DNA of 64,000 nt from Sequoia sempervirens (GCA_007258455.2 VDFB02000003.1:38663084-38727083), one strand, 5' to 3'; counted from the first letter of the stretch, positions 21,826 to 32,970 are shown. A program made the numbers and translations. The notes: generated by a model from the letters alone, not told the origin.

Positions 21826-24527
21826 TGTTGTGCATTTTTTGCACACACGCCCCGCTGAAAGCATGGACCCTCTTTTGCTTTCGCTTTTGTGTTTTGGGCC
21901 CTTTGATTTTGGGGATTTTCTTTGCCTTGGCATGAGCTTAAAGTGTTCATCTTGCTTGCCTAAGTGATTCCCCTAAGTTGCATATTGAAATCCTTAAGTT
22001 TTGGGCCAAGTTCGGGTTTTTGCATTGTTTCGGGATTTTTTGCCCCGTCCGGATTTTCCCGGATTTCATTTAGACTCCGGCTAAACACGATGGTTCAGGA
22101 ATTTCTAGTCTTCGTAGAATTCCACGTGGGTCGGATTTTTCTGGAAGTCCGTTGTCTCGTCGGTTTTCCGAACTTCTCCAACTTGTCTTGTTGGCTTCGT
22201 TATTGCACCTTGGTTCGATCTCTGCGGTGAGTGTGGTTAATGTTAAGCAAATTTTGTACCATTTTCTCCCATCTTTCGTTGTGTATTGCTTTTGCATTTG
22301 GGATTTGGTGATTTGGGCATTTGGATTCATTGATTTGCTTGCTCGGGTGTTCGGATTTTCGTCTGTTGTTGCCATGATCAATTTCCACTTCATCAAATGG
22401 TATGTACATGTTGCCTTGCTTTTGATTGATGAATGTGAGTAGTGCTTTGACGTTATAGACTTGCTTGGAGTTTGAATTCCTGTGTGTTTGGGCATTTCGT
22501 GGCTTGCTCTGTGCCTTCATGGTTAAAATTTAGGGTTTCATGCCTAGGGCATCACCATTTCGTCTTGACTTGCTTTCAAATGAGCCTAGGATTCAAAGAA
22601 GATTTGTAGGAGGTTCAAGTTAAACAATTTTCGTACCCAAGGTCCTCAAATTTGTGATCGTTCGATCAATTTGAGCGAAATCATGAGAGGATGTCGATAT
22701 TCGGGTTTTCTATCAACCTCAAGATTTTCCTGCGCTAGTGGATTTCCTTGGTTTTCCTGGCCCTCTCCGTTTTCCTGAAATGTGCTAAAACTCTAGAACT
22801 TTTCCTTTTTCATGGAATTTCGGTCCGACCATATTTTTTTGGATTTTCTGGGAAGCGCTGTGAAACTTGAAAATTGGATGAAATGGATGATTTTAATAAT
22901 AAATTATTATTATTCCATGCTCTAAATTGATAGATCACAATGTGTATGCATCCTTTATTCATTTTTAATGATCAATGGTTGATTTTGTGCCTTCTTTGGG
23001 AAAATCCGCCTGGCCTGGATTTCCCCGAAATTCCTTTCTGGCCTGGATTCCGTGGTTGGCTTGAAATCCTGGATTGTGAAGATTGCGCTTTAATGATATT
23101 TCTGGGTTGATTTTGATCTGTGTTTGAATTTATTTGGATGATGAATATATTATTGATGATGGACTAATGCTAATTCTTCATGTTATAATGGATATTATTA
23201 ATAGTGGTTTTTGTTGAGTGCAGGTTGAATTTAACTAGGTCGTCAAGGAAATTCTGGAGATGAAATTGAATCTATGGAAGGAAATTCAAAATATTAGCTA
23301 CTCCACCCCTTGGCCGACTTGGTGAGGTGCGCTCAGGATAAGGAGGGAGACAGTTAATGCAAGGTTACATCGAATTTTGTGCTTCCCTATTATTTTCCAT
23401 GCATTGGTTCGAATTATATTGGAGATCCCAGGCCGACCTAGATTGAGTTCAAGCATTTAATGCTAATTTGTTTTATTTTGAATTCTCCTTGGGCTGACCT
23501 GTTTTATGGCCATTTATCATTAAACATTAGTTGGGTTGACTTGTTTGTGGCTATTTTATGATTGTAAATCCCAATTTGGCCGACATGCTTTGGAGGTTCC
23601 TATAAATTTGGCATTTCGCCTCATTTGTAAGAGATAGAATATAGAACATAGAATAGAAAGACAGATAGTTCTTAGAGTGAATTAAGCAGTAGAGCAGAGG
23701 TAGAAATTAGGTCATTCTGAGCAAGTGTTGTAACAGAACATTGGAATTGTTGTTGTAATTTGGTGATTCAATACAATTGAAGGCATTGTGATTTTTTGGT
23801 GATCTCTTTTGTATTGACTTATCTTGCATGGTTCTTATGATTCTATCTTTAAAATTGCTCAAAGTTAATAGATGTATGTTAGATCTGATTCAATGGTGTT
23901 TATGATTTGATGCTTGAAGTATTTGCAGCAGTCCCTGGTCCATACTTTTTGTAGCTAGCTGATTGTTAGTTGCTTTGCAAAGTTAGCCTGGACCTTTATA
24001 TTCATTGTGCTTAGTTCAATTGTGAAGTTTATCCATTTCAATTGCAATTGGGTTGTCTTGGATGAATGTTCATGATCTGAAAATATTTAATGCCTTAGAA
24101 GATTTCATTTTTTCTGTGAGATTGCAGATTCATCTGGGTTAAGCAGGAATTAGTTTATGAGGGATTGGTCCATTTCAAGTATTTCATCATTTGCATTGTT
24201 AATCTTAGGAGTAGTGTTAAATTTAGGAATCTCTTTGAAACCCTAACCTTTTGTTATTTCTTTATTATTTGGGTTATATTTAGGATTGAAGTATCATTAC
24301 ATTACTAGATCTGATAAGTTAAAGATTTAGTATTTGCTTGTAGTAAGGTCCCTTTGTGATTACCAACATTTTCACATTTATCATTGAGTTGTTTATGCAT
24401 TGTCAAGACCTGACATTAGAGACCTTGGGGTTATCTCTTGAGGCTTGCTGATAGAGATTTACCTTTCAAGAGAGATAGGATTTCATATTCTTTCTGAGTT
24501 GTTGTTGTGTAGAAAACATCATCAACA
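21826..24527 (+). repeat. element B 3' LTR
   Basis: 2702 bp copy of the 5' LTR with intact inverted tips TGTTG and CAACA. TATAAAT is at 23601-23607 and GCCGAC at 23579-23584, with upstream GGCCGAC-like copies near 23317, 23427, 23487 and 23530. The element ends at 24527, next to TGCCC of the target duplication. Confidence 0.93.
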
Positions 24528-25039
24528 TGCCCCAAATAAGATTTAAATAGCCCAATATAATTTTTTTATAAAAGGCGATGAAAATAAATTTTCAAAACAA
24601 ATAAAGAATTTTTTTTTATTCTACAATCGTACAATGTACCTGGCAGGTCGTACGACCTATCGGGTAATTTTTTTTTTGCCTTTCAAACAGTTGACACTGA
24701 ATATGAGTGTGTTATATGTCAATTTTCATCTCACAGGCTCTTTAGAACTGATGGTGAGGTTCGATCGAGCTCAAAGTGCACCAAAAGCTCTGCAACCTCC
24801 AAATTTTAATTTTCTTCAAACCCTCATAACTTTGACATAAAATGTTGGATTTTGGTGAAACAAAAGTCAATCCTGACTTTTTCAACAGCCCTAGACTCAG
24901 ATATGAGCTCGGATTTCCTCCAACATGCATTGAAAGTGACCTTCCATGAAACCATTGATATAGCGACAAGCTCAAAAAATCATCAAGATCTTACAGTCAT
25001 AGCTCAATCCTCAGATTTGGGAAGGTTTTTGCAGGAAAG
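24528..25039 (-). other. element A leader, primer-proximal part
   Basis: Resumes element A after B. It carries the 14-base perfect palindrome AGGTCGTACGACCT at 24645-24658. No coding potential on the element's strand. A short plus-strand frame (24634-24840) has no gene-like features. Confidence 0.6.
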
Positions 25040-25051
25040 GCTCTGATACCA
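25040..25051 (-). other. element A primer-binding site (initiator tRNA-Met)
   Basis: GCTCTGATACCA on the plus strand is TGGTATCAGAGC on the minus strand, the standard initiator-tRNA-Met site, abutting the LTR with no spacer. Confidence 0.92.
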
Positions 25052-25499
25052 TGTAAGATCTGAAGATTAGCTCAACACCTAGAACACCTATAAAAACAAT
25101 GAAAACCTTCCACAAGAGGATATACAAGAATATGAGCTTGCTTGATATTAAGACCTATCAAATGATGAGGTATGAAAATATGAAAAAGTATGATACAAAT
25201 GATACGATAACCCTTCTTATATAGGCAAGGTTGAGATGTAGTAAGCTATATGATGTTGCCATGTGTCATGATCAAATAACATGTGACAACATGTAAACCC
25301 TAACTAACTACTGAGGGAATGATGAATTGATTAAGATAAGTTCTAGATGATATTCTAGAAGGAATCTTATCTCCTAAATACATAGAAAGGGTAATGACCC
25401 CATTATTAATGATTTTCTAATGATGCAACCTAGAAATTAAATAATTAAATACCTAAGTAAACTTATGCTAGGATAATTAAATAATTAATTACACCAACA
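25052..25499 (-). repeat. element A 5' LTR
   Basis: 448 bp. On the minus strand it starts TGTTGGTGTAATTAATT and ends TCTTACA. The minus-strand TATATAAG box is at 25216-25223. It pairs with 8132-8580. Confidence 0.92.
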
Positions 25500-25504
25500 C
25501 TTTC

Positions 25505-26015
25505 TTCTATATTTTTTTTTCTCTACATTTGGATGTTCTACTATCTAATCATTAATGTTTGCTCCTATTCTAGTCTTTGTCAAGTTGTTTCTACTACCCG
25601 TAGTTTCTCTTCTCTTGCTGCTTCTTCAAGTGTCTTCTTCTTAGGGAGTTTTCTCCAATCTCACCAATGTTTTATATCTTTGAATATTTTCACTATTTTT
25701 TCTCTCTCCTTATATACTAAGATAATGCATTGTTTCAAGGGGGGACTATGATGTCACTCTTTTCCTATCGACTAAATTCCACACACTATTATTGCTAAGT
25801 ATGTTTCCTTGTCTATCCCTAACACATTAATCTTGGTTCCTCCTTTGTAATGTTTCCCCACTTTGGGATAGTTGAAAGAGTTGTGTGTGTCACTGTCATT
25901 GCAAAACCTATATGCTTGTTGTTTCTCTCTCCCTCCTTGACTTCTATCTCCCATTTTTGTATTTGTGGTTAGATTTTTTATTCTCCATTTCATTTGTTGT
26001 GTTTTATACACCCTT
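25505..26015 (-). pseudogene. E1: gag C-terminal part with damaged zinc knuckle
   Basis: Minus-strand broken frame. KMGDRSQGGREKQQAYRFCN followed by a THNSFNYPKVGKHYKGG-type segment resembles a gypsy gag hinge and zinc knuckle in which the outer Cys residues have changed. It is followed by Lys/Glu-rich sequence running to the element A target site. It joins the linker and protease at 7.64-8.13 kb once A is removed. Confidence 0.45.
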
Positions 26016-26249
26016 TCTCTGAATATTGGTCATGTTTATCCATCAATTGCCTTCTTTTTGTGGTGGTGTAGGTATGTATTGTTCAATAGTGATCATCTTT
26101 TGGTTTTCCTCTATAGGTAAGGATATGATCTATCCCATCTTTTGGTTTTCTTCTATAGGTAAGGAGATTATCTATCTTATTTTCTAAAATGATTTTTGGA
26201 TAGATTGGTTAGAGTGGAAGAATGAGAATGTGTGAAAAAATATTTTTGA

Positions 26250-26640
26250 AGTACTTCTCTATTGTACAGACGGTTTTCATTGCACCAAAAGATCAACCTA
26301 TTAATTCTTGATACAACCATCAAAGTTAATGAATCGACAGGAGGTGGTTAATCCACATCACGAGCCCAAGCATTGTGTTGCACAACACAAGGAAACCAAG
26401 GGAACACACCTTGAAATAATCCCCCCAACACAAGCGAGGGGTTTAAACTCGTGACCCATGTTTGGATACCAATTGTTGCACAAACGGTTATCGTTGCACC
26501 AAAAGATCAACCTGTTAATGCCTGATACAACTGCCAGAGTTAATGAATCCACCGAAGGTAGTTAAGCCATGTCATGAACCTGAGCATTGTGTTGCACAAC
26601 ACAAGGAGACCAAGGGCGCACACCTTACAACATTCCCAAT
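26250..26640. repeat. two-copy 214 bp repeat with LTR/primer-site remnants
   Basis: The block containing GTTGCACCAAAAGATCAACC occurs near 26279 and 26493, a 214-base offset. Both copies continue with TTAATGAATC and GCATTGTGTTGCACAACACA. Between them, TTTGGATACCAATTGTTG resembles the reverse complement of a decayed Met primer site followed by an LTR tip. It probably derives from an old Copia insertion on the minus strand. Confidence 0.55.
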
Positions 26641-26644
26641 TCCT

Positions 26645-27090
26645 TGTTTTTCTCTTTTCTCTTAGTTGATATACTATGCACACACAATTAATGTTAGTGT
26701 CCAATAGAACATTTAATCTTGTATCATATTCCTTGTGTTACTCCAATATTTTTTGCATATGTTCAAATAATTTTTAGGAGTTATGGTTATGTCATTCTTA
26801 GGAATCTATTCATAATCTCCTTGCTCAGGTAAGTATGTTGTTTGAATCAAAATTCTAAGGGCTTTACATGTGGAGATGTGTTGTTAATGTGTGTTCCACC
26901 ATCTTGTGACACTACAAATCAATGTATGTTCTAATGCATCTAATCTTAAATCTTCTTTATCAAATTTTTTCTTCATATTTTCTAAGATGCTATCAAGTCA
27001 CTTACTCCTAAATATATTGGTAATTTGATATGTGATAAATCATGTGATGTAATTTAATTATCATGAATTTTGGATGGTAGGGTGACTAAG
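26645..27090 (-). pseudogene. gypsy gag-core fragment
   Basis: Minus-strand translation near 26880-26990 gives KKFDKEDLRLDALEHTLIC then SVTRWWNTH, like the gag core helix with the conserved A-x-x-W-W-N. The rest is stop-ridden. It lies upstream, in coding direction, of the zinc-knuckle piece at 25.8-26.0 kb and may be the E1 gag core, with the 214 bp repeat block inserted between. Moderate support only. Confidence 0.4.
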
Positions 27091-27199
27091 TGTTGTAGAT
27101 GGGTTTGTTATTATTTGGAGTGAACTATCTATGTTTGTGGTAGGATGTGGGATTTTTTTTGTACCCTGTGTATAGTTAAAAAAACCTTATTCCTCTTAA

Positions 27200-27721
27200 T
27201 TTTGTGGATTGTAATTCCAGTCCATCCCTTAGCCAAGAGTTGACTACATCCTCATAATTTTTACTTTTTTTCCTAGTATGAATAAATATTTCTTCTTTTG
27301 AGTTTGGCTCATCAGATGGTTTAGGTTTGGATTTTTTTACTAAAGAGTAAAGCGCTTTAAAATCTTCTTCATAATTTTTTTTGTGCCACTTCTTCTACAC
27401 ATGCATCACTCATATAACTACCTAGGGGTATGTGTACTATCTTTTCATCATTTGTAAATGATAGTTATTCTCTCCTAGAATCCATAACACCATAAGAATT
27501 CACAAACCATTGTAAACCTAGCAAAACATTAAAGGTATTGAATGGTTCCTCCATTTCTATAATTTCAAAATCTACTACTTTTTTATTCCTAATAGGTTAA
27601 CTTATACATTTTTCCATGCCCAATTGTTCCTATAGGTGAGCCATATACTAAGCTAATATTATATGGTATTTCATGTAGTTATGATTTCCCTAGGTAAGTT
27701 CCTATACTCTTTTGGGGAGCA
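27200..27721 (-). pseudogene. E2: protease C-terminal half
   Basis: Minus-strand sequence reads NMLPKRV-x-ELT, then a broken stretch, then VVDFEIIEMEEPFNTFNVLL followed by GLQWFVNSYGVMDSRREKL. This is the segment after the active site of a gypsy retropepsin, ending in the L-G-x-x-W and hydrophobic strand. The active site itself (VIVDLGVDANV) is on the same strand at about 41890-41925, so more than 14 kb of later insertions split the gene inside the protease. Confidence 0.6.
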
Positions 27722-28629
27722 TGTTGATTTTTGACACTTTGTGCCACCCTTATTTTCCTATTGTTGATAATCGATAAGAAAGATTTTTGTGATTATAGTT
27801 GTTCTTCTATGTTGTGTCTTCCCCTTTCCCTTCATCTTGGTCAGTTACCCAAATCCAAAAAATTAGCTAAGTGTTAAGGTCATCTGAGATTCCTATCTTG
27901 TTGAATTCCCAATTGGGTATTTCTAGTTCAATTTTGGAGAAAATAGAGTAAAAAATGACCAAGTTATGCTTTTATAGATTTTTTGAGGTTTAATGGATTT
28001 TGCAAGAATTTTAGAGTGATTTGGATGTGAATAGATGGAGGTCAAAGTCCCACAAGTTGAATTGTTTTGGGGATTTATGGGTCTACTATATGTTGCAAAA
28101 GTTTATGAAGTAACAACACATAGTCACTTCAAGGGTAAAGTACTAATAGAGTTCAAAAGATGCTAAGTATAGTTTGTGTAGACTTCTACTAGCCTACTGA
28201 CAACAGACATTTCTAAGTGAATTGGTTCTTGATCAAAGGTGCAATTCAATAAGAACTTCCTACAAATGTTTCAATGGAAAAAAAAATCTTGCATGGTTTA
28301 GTGGGAGGTCTAGGCTCCACCAAAGTCAAAATGTTAAAAGAGAGATTATTACAGACATTTCTAAGTTAGCTCAATCGAAGGTAAAATTCAATTGCCGATA
28401 GATTTATCACATGGCTTGATGTCGATTTTGATTCTGCATATCCAATTGGATCTCAATTTTACTCCAAGTCCCAATGGATCCAAACTTCCCAAATATTTGA
28501 ATGAGGGTCAAAAATCCTACAAAGGGGCAATCTGGGCAATAAATGTGCAATTTTCAAGCACCATCATGAGGAAGGGCTTAATGGGTATCTCTAGTTTTAG
28601 TTTGGTGGATTTTGGGAAAAAAATTGGAT

Positions 28630-28990
28630 AACTTGGAAAGGTCATAGTTTTAGTGTTTCCAAGAACCACTAGAACCATTGACAATGTTCTCAATTCCTAA
28701 TCAACCTTCGATCACCAACAAAGGAAGCAAATAAGGGTTTGTACCATGATGATGTCATGCTAACATCAATATTAGGGTTTTTAAAGGGACATAGAAAAAA
28801 AAATGATAAGGAAAAGAAGGCAAGATTTTGAGGGATTGGAGTCATAGAGGGAAGTAAGCACAACAAAGGAAAAATAAGCTAAGTATATAGGTCAAAGGTT
28901 TTAATGGTTCCAAGAACCACTAGAACTACCAACAGTGTTCTAAGTTCCCTCAAAATCCCCGATCATTGACAAGTTGGCTTGAAACCCCAC
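28630..28990. repeat. imperfect direct repeat inside block L
   Basis: TTCCAAGAACCACTAGAAC with similar flanks occurs near 28659 and 28903, about 245 bases apart. Non-coding; it marks an old internal duplication. Confidence 0.5.
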
Positions 28991-29857
28991 CAATAAGCTA
29001 CAAGAGGTCACAAAGGGTGTGAATTCTTCCATCTACTTCCTTGCAATGCCATAAATTTTGTAATAAGTCTTCTAGCTACCCAAAATATTATCTATAATGG
29101 CTATAGGGATGATTTTTTAATGTTTTTCCTAACATATTTTTGGGAAATAAATGATGCCATGCCTCATTCATTGTTGTGGATTCCTATTTTTAGTGTGTCT
29201 TCCCCAAATCGTGTGATTTTGTGTCAAATTTTGTAGGCATCTCTGCAATTCATTCAATGCTCACATCTCGGTTGATCATATCACTTTGTACACATGTCTA
29301 CACTTATTTGGGTGAGTTTTTGGTTAGGGTTTCTTCCAGGCCTACCATGTTTCCTCCTTTTGGTTACCTCTTTCAAAATAAAAGGTTGTTAAGCCTCATT
29401 GTAAAGGGTTCTTTTGTTTCCCTTCCAAGGACATGCAATTTTTGCATCTCTACAATTGTAAACAAGCTCTATACCTCTATATTAATGAAAGATAGCAATT
29501 TTTACCTCTTCTCACATCTCTCATCTTATGCAAATATTTTCCTTCATGGTTGTATGATTATTTCTATATTTGTGTGTATGTATTTCATGTGAAAATATTT
29601 TGCAGCAACCATCTATGGATATTTCTTTCCTTTCAATACCTGTCAAACCCCTTACCCTTATATTTTCCTTCTAAAATCATGAAATAGAAACTATGTGAGT
29701 TTCCAGGTGGATTAATTGATATTATGTGATGTAGTAGGAAGAAACACCATTTAATCTAGGTGCATCACCATCCTTTTTTTTTTGCATTCATCTCTCCTTT
29801 TTCCCTTGGTAAGCTAATACAATATGGTTAGTTTTAGAGTTATTCAATGTTGGGTTG

Positions 29858-30215
29858 GACCAACACTATTGCATCTAGGTTGGAAAGGAATTCAGCCTTC
29901 TCTAGAGGTCTAATCTCATTTGCAAGGGTCCCACACCTTAAGATCAATCCCATGTTTCACTAGAATGTTGAACAATAGGTTCAACAGGGATGCATTTCTA
30001 AGTGATAACTGTTACCTGGTTTTCACCTTCAGGCTAGACCAACACTATTGCATCTAGGTTGGAAAGGAATTCAGCCTTCTCTAGAGGTCTAATCTCATTT
30101 GCAAGGGTCCCACACCTTAAGATCAATCCCATGTTTCACTAGAATGTTGAACAATAGGTTCAACAGGGATGCATTTCTAAGTGATAACTGTTACCTGGTT
30201 TTCACCTTCAGGCTC
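29858..30215 (+). repeat. perfect 179 bp tandem duplication across the left boundary of element C
   Basis: 29858-30036 and 30037-30215 are the same for at least 178 bases by eye. Each unit holds 152 bases of block L (with the ATAAC target site) followed by the first 26-27 bases of the element C LTR. The duplication therefore arose after element C inserted, and it creates a second false LTR start at 30010. Confidence 0.92.
30184..30188. repeat. element C target-site duplication, left
   Basis: ATAAC, repeated exactly at 41885-41889. A third copy at 30005-30009 comes from the 179 bp duplication. Confidence 0.9.
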
Positions 30216-32820
30216 GATCAGGCAAGCATCTATGTTGCAGGTGTCATAAGGGTCAGATGGGATATCTCCATCGAAGTTTACTTCATGCTAGGTCACATTT
30301 TTTTGCATCGTATGAATCTGTGTTGCCTATCGGCAGGACTCATCCGATGTCATGGCGATCAAAAGGCTTCTGCATACTTCATCCGGCGGGACGCTTCGTT
30401 TGTTTTGGCGACCGTAGGGTTTCTATCGGCATATGTTTTCACCGTCGGGGTTGTGTCTTACCGATTTTATCATCTCTCCCCGACTAGGTATATGGTGATT
30501 CATCGACGGATCCTTATTCTATCGGCATAGGGTCTCAGCGAAGTCTTCTTGTTTCGCCGACTGGAGGAGCAGAATATATCATATCGGCAGGAATTTAGGT
30601 TTTCGCGGGGATGTCTTTGCGACTTTTCTTTGTCTTACCGACAATGTGCAAGGTGGTCGTATATCATATCGTCATGAGTTCATTTTTGTCTTGTCGATCG
30701 ATGGCGGAGGGATTTACTCATCGGCGTAATTCGGGGCGATCGACGTAAGGTCTTGGCGAATGACCTTCGGTCTCGCCGATGGAAGATATGAAGGCTCTTG
30801 GTCGGCGTAAAAACTTTTTTGTCTCAGCGATTTTTAATGCATAAGGCCTTTCGACGTAACAGATGTAGTCTATGAGAGGTCTCCCCGACGGGCGAAAGCT
30901 ACAGCGATGGAAAAGGATGGGCTCGTCGGCAGGATAAGGCATGGGTCTCAGCGACTAGAGGTTTTCTGTTCGGTGGAGGATATTTTCTTTGACGAAGGGT
31001 CTCGGAGAATGCCTCAAGTTTTGCCAAAGTCACAAGGAGCCCGGCACAAAAGATGAAGGCCTCGATATCTTGTTTTCGGCGGGAGTCTCGCCGATTATGA
31101 GTGACTTCGCCGAGATCATCGAATATCGACATAGAGTCTTGCTGAAGTGGAGATGTCTCGCCGACACCAAACAGATGGCCGGCGGATGATGTTGGTTTCG
31201 ACGTAGGTCTCAGCGAAGCAGGAGAAGCTAGCCAAGAGATAGGGAGTTCACCACAAAATAAAGCCATCGGCGGGAGGTCTTGCCAACTTGGTAAGATCTC
31301 GCCGAAGGCCATAGGGAGCTCGAGCCCGGTGGAGAGGAATGAACTCGGGGTAAACAAATGAAGCTCGACATAGAGTCTCGGCGAACAAAGATGGTCTTGC
31401 CGACTGCTAGGAGACCCCATCAAAACATGAAAGACTCGCCAACTGATGATGTCGCCCGGAGGTCATACTGACTATAGAGGAGCCTTCGGCGTAGCGAAAG
31501 AAGTTCTGGAAGACTTCTTCCCGGTCGGTGGGAGTCTTAACGACAGGAAAGAAGAGATCAAACAAAATGAAGATGAGGTCGGTAGGATGTCTCGCTGACC
31601 AGGCCAGCTTTCTCTGAACTCAAAGCAAGCTTTCGACGGAGGAGGGGGTTTTCACTATAGGGTCTTGGCGAATGCGGGAGGTCCTGCTAACTAAGGTGCC
31701 TGCCAGGAATATCACCGAACATGGAGGTTTTCGGCATAACATAATGAGCTCGGGGTAGCCTCTTTCTGACCGGAATGAGTCAGGACGAAAGAAAAGAAGT
31801 CAGCCGAGGGTTCATGCCTCGGCGTGAGTCTTTGCCGAGATGCATTTCCATTCAAGGGACTTTTGACCAGCTACAGGGCTGCGTGGTTTTCACTCGGCCA
31901 ATCAGAGAGATCTAAGGGGAGACCGTGGCAGTCCAAAGAGCGTCGACGGGATGAAGGGCGAAGTGTATCTGTTGCAGGATCAGAGCATTCATGGTGTGGC
32001 CGAAGTAGCTCGACTAGACACAATGGATCGAATAAATGTGGTAGCTGAAAGAATGTCTGAAGAGGACCTCTTCGAGATGTTTCAGACCGACACCAACAAC
32101 AAGGACACGCAGGTCTTTAGCATTAATTTGATAAAATATCAGAGGAAATCCTATCCCGAATCGGGATATTTTTTTGTAAGCCCTAAGGGGCCGACGTATC
32201 AGTTTGTATATAAGGCATTTTTTGCCTTTTGTAAATAGTTTTTGGATTGCGTACTCTGAAGAGTTAGTGATTTTCAATCAATCCTTTCTATGTCAATGTA
32301 TGCTTTTTTGTAACTCAGCTGGAATCTTGAATACAACACAGAGTGTACCTTGGAAGTTTGTCTTCATGTTTGCATGATTCTCATTTCCGCATCCTTTCTT
32401 TTAAGCTTGTAAGTTTTCTGACTGTGTTTTCACATTTCTGCATTTGTATCTGAAGGTTGTGAAACTAATCTTTCCTTCCCAAGGTGTATGTGTGGGCCAA
32501 ACCTGTTAGGACTCAAGTTTTAAACCTAAAAGATGTTGTTCTGAAAATAGCAATTAGGCTTTCAAGTGTGTGTTTTGCTGCGTTCACTTCATGATTTCTC
32601 ATTAATACGGTGTATCACCATAGGTTTAGTTTTCCATTTTATGCATCTCTTCCCCTTTTCCTTTCGAAGAATCAATAGTTTAGGTGATACCCAAAGGAAG
32701 TCGGCCTTCTCCGGAGGTTCATTTCAACTATAGGTGACCCACAGCCTTGAAATGATCCCACTGCATCTCTAGAAAGCTCAGTTTTAAACTTTGCTCAGGG
32801 TGCAATTCTAGGTGACAATA
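30189..32820 (+). repeat. element C 5' LTR
   Basis: Starts TGTTACCTGG and ends GGTGACAATA (the right copy ends ACAACA). The U3 part (30240-31850) is packed with TCGGCG, TCGCCGA and TCTCGGCGA-type words. TATATAAG is at 32207-32214, with GCCGAC 11 bases upstream and GGCATTTTTTGCC just downstream. Long open frames inside it (for example 30099-30530 and 30899-31423 antisense) are by-products of the motif field. Confidence 0.93.
32190..32232 (+). promoter_or_regulatory. element C core promoter (5' LTR)
   Basis: GCCGAC 32190-32195, TATATAAG 32207-32214 and the palindromic GGCATTTTTTGCC start region; repeated at 41257-41299 in the 3' LTR. The role is inferred from LTR position. Confidence 0.6.
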
Positions 32821-32825
32821 GTTTC

Positions 32826-32843
32826 TGGCACGCCCGGTGGGAC
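32826..32843 (+). other. element C primer-binding site
   Basis: TGGCACGCCCGGTGGGAC starts five bases after the LTR. The TGG start and high GC content fit a tRNA 3' end, but the tRNA was not assigned. The preceding GTTTC plus TGGC is mirrored, inverted, at 39250-39257. Confidence 0.65.
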
Positions 32844-32970
32844 AGAAATTTGTTATAACTACTGGTTTGGTATGCAACCAGTGAATTATCAGGCTTTATA
32901 GAAGCCCTTTGGCATACTTGGCGACTCCACAAAGAGGAAGAACTCCAGAAATACATGCCTTTTATAGTAT

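Larger units (their letters stand above)
11178..24527 (+). mobile_element. element B: Ty3/gypsy retrotransposon with two RNase H domains
   Basis: A 13.35 kb element bounded by 2.70 kb LTRs (11178-13877 and 21826-24527) whose tips form TGTTG...CAACA (best kept in the right LTR). Plus-strand order is gag, protease, archaeal-type RNase H, RT, degenerate gypsy RNase H, integrase, i.e. a Tat-like non-chromovirus gypsy element. LTR divergence is a few per cent by eye (about 8 differences in the first 170 bases), and the coding region has at least 15 stops and two frameshifts, so it is dead. It is inserted in the leader of element A. Confidence 0.92.
8132..25499 (-). mobile_element. element A: gag-only LTR retrotransposon (TR-GAG-like), carrying nested element B
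   Basis: Direct repeats of 449 bp (8132-8580) and 448 bp (25052-25499) begin TGTAAGA and end ACA on the plus strand and are nearly identical by eye. Immediately left of the right repeat, GCTCTGATACCA (25040-25051) is the reverse complement of the initiator-tRNA-Met primer site, so the element runs on the minus strand. A G-rich tract (CTATGGGGGG, minus) abuts the left repeat as polypurine tract. Flanks CTTTT (8127-8131) and CTTTC (25500-25504) fit a 5 bp target duplication with one change. Only a gag-like frame is present; there is no protease, integrase or RT. Element B is inserted in its leader; without B the element is about 4.0 kb. Confidence 0.88.
27722..30188 (+). repeat. L: old LTR-like block related to the LTR of element C
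   Basis: It starts TGTTGATTTTTGAC, directly after E2 protease sequence. Its last 450 bases align with the end of the element C LTR: GGTGCATCACCAT versus GGTGTATCACCAT, GCCTTCTCTAGAGG versus GCCTTCTCCGGAGG, GATCAATCCCA versus AATGATCCCA, and TTCTAAGTGATAACA versus TTCTAGGTGACAACA. So it is probably a diverged solo LTR or truncated element of a sister family. The 5' boundary is approximate and no target duplication could be confirmed. Confidence 0.5.

Noticed and set aside
24645..24658. Perfect palindrome as an attachment site or MITE tip
   Set aside because: No flanking inverted arms or target duplication; it lies inside the leader of element A.
25040..25051. Possible tRNA gene remnant at the Met primer sites (also 43342)
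   Set aside because: Only the tRNA 3'-end complement is present, abutting an LTR; no cloverleaf. No tRNA or rRNA gene was found elsewhere by eye.
30010..30036. Apparent additional LTR start of element C
   Set aside because: Explained by the 179 bp tandem duplication; the sequence returns to block L after 27 bases.
30099..31423. Open frames of up to 174 codons in the element C LTR
   Set aside because: Product of the TCGSCGA-rich composition, with few stop-forming words; no domain, and shortened in the other LTR.
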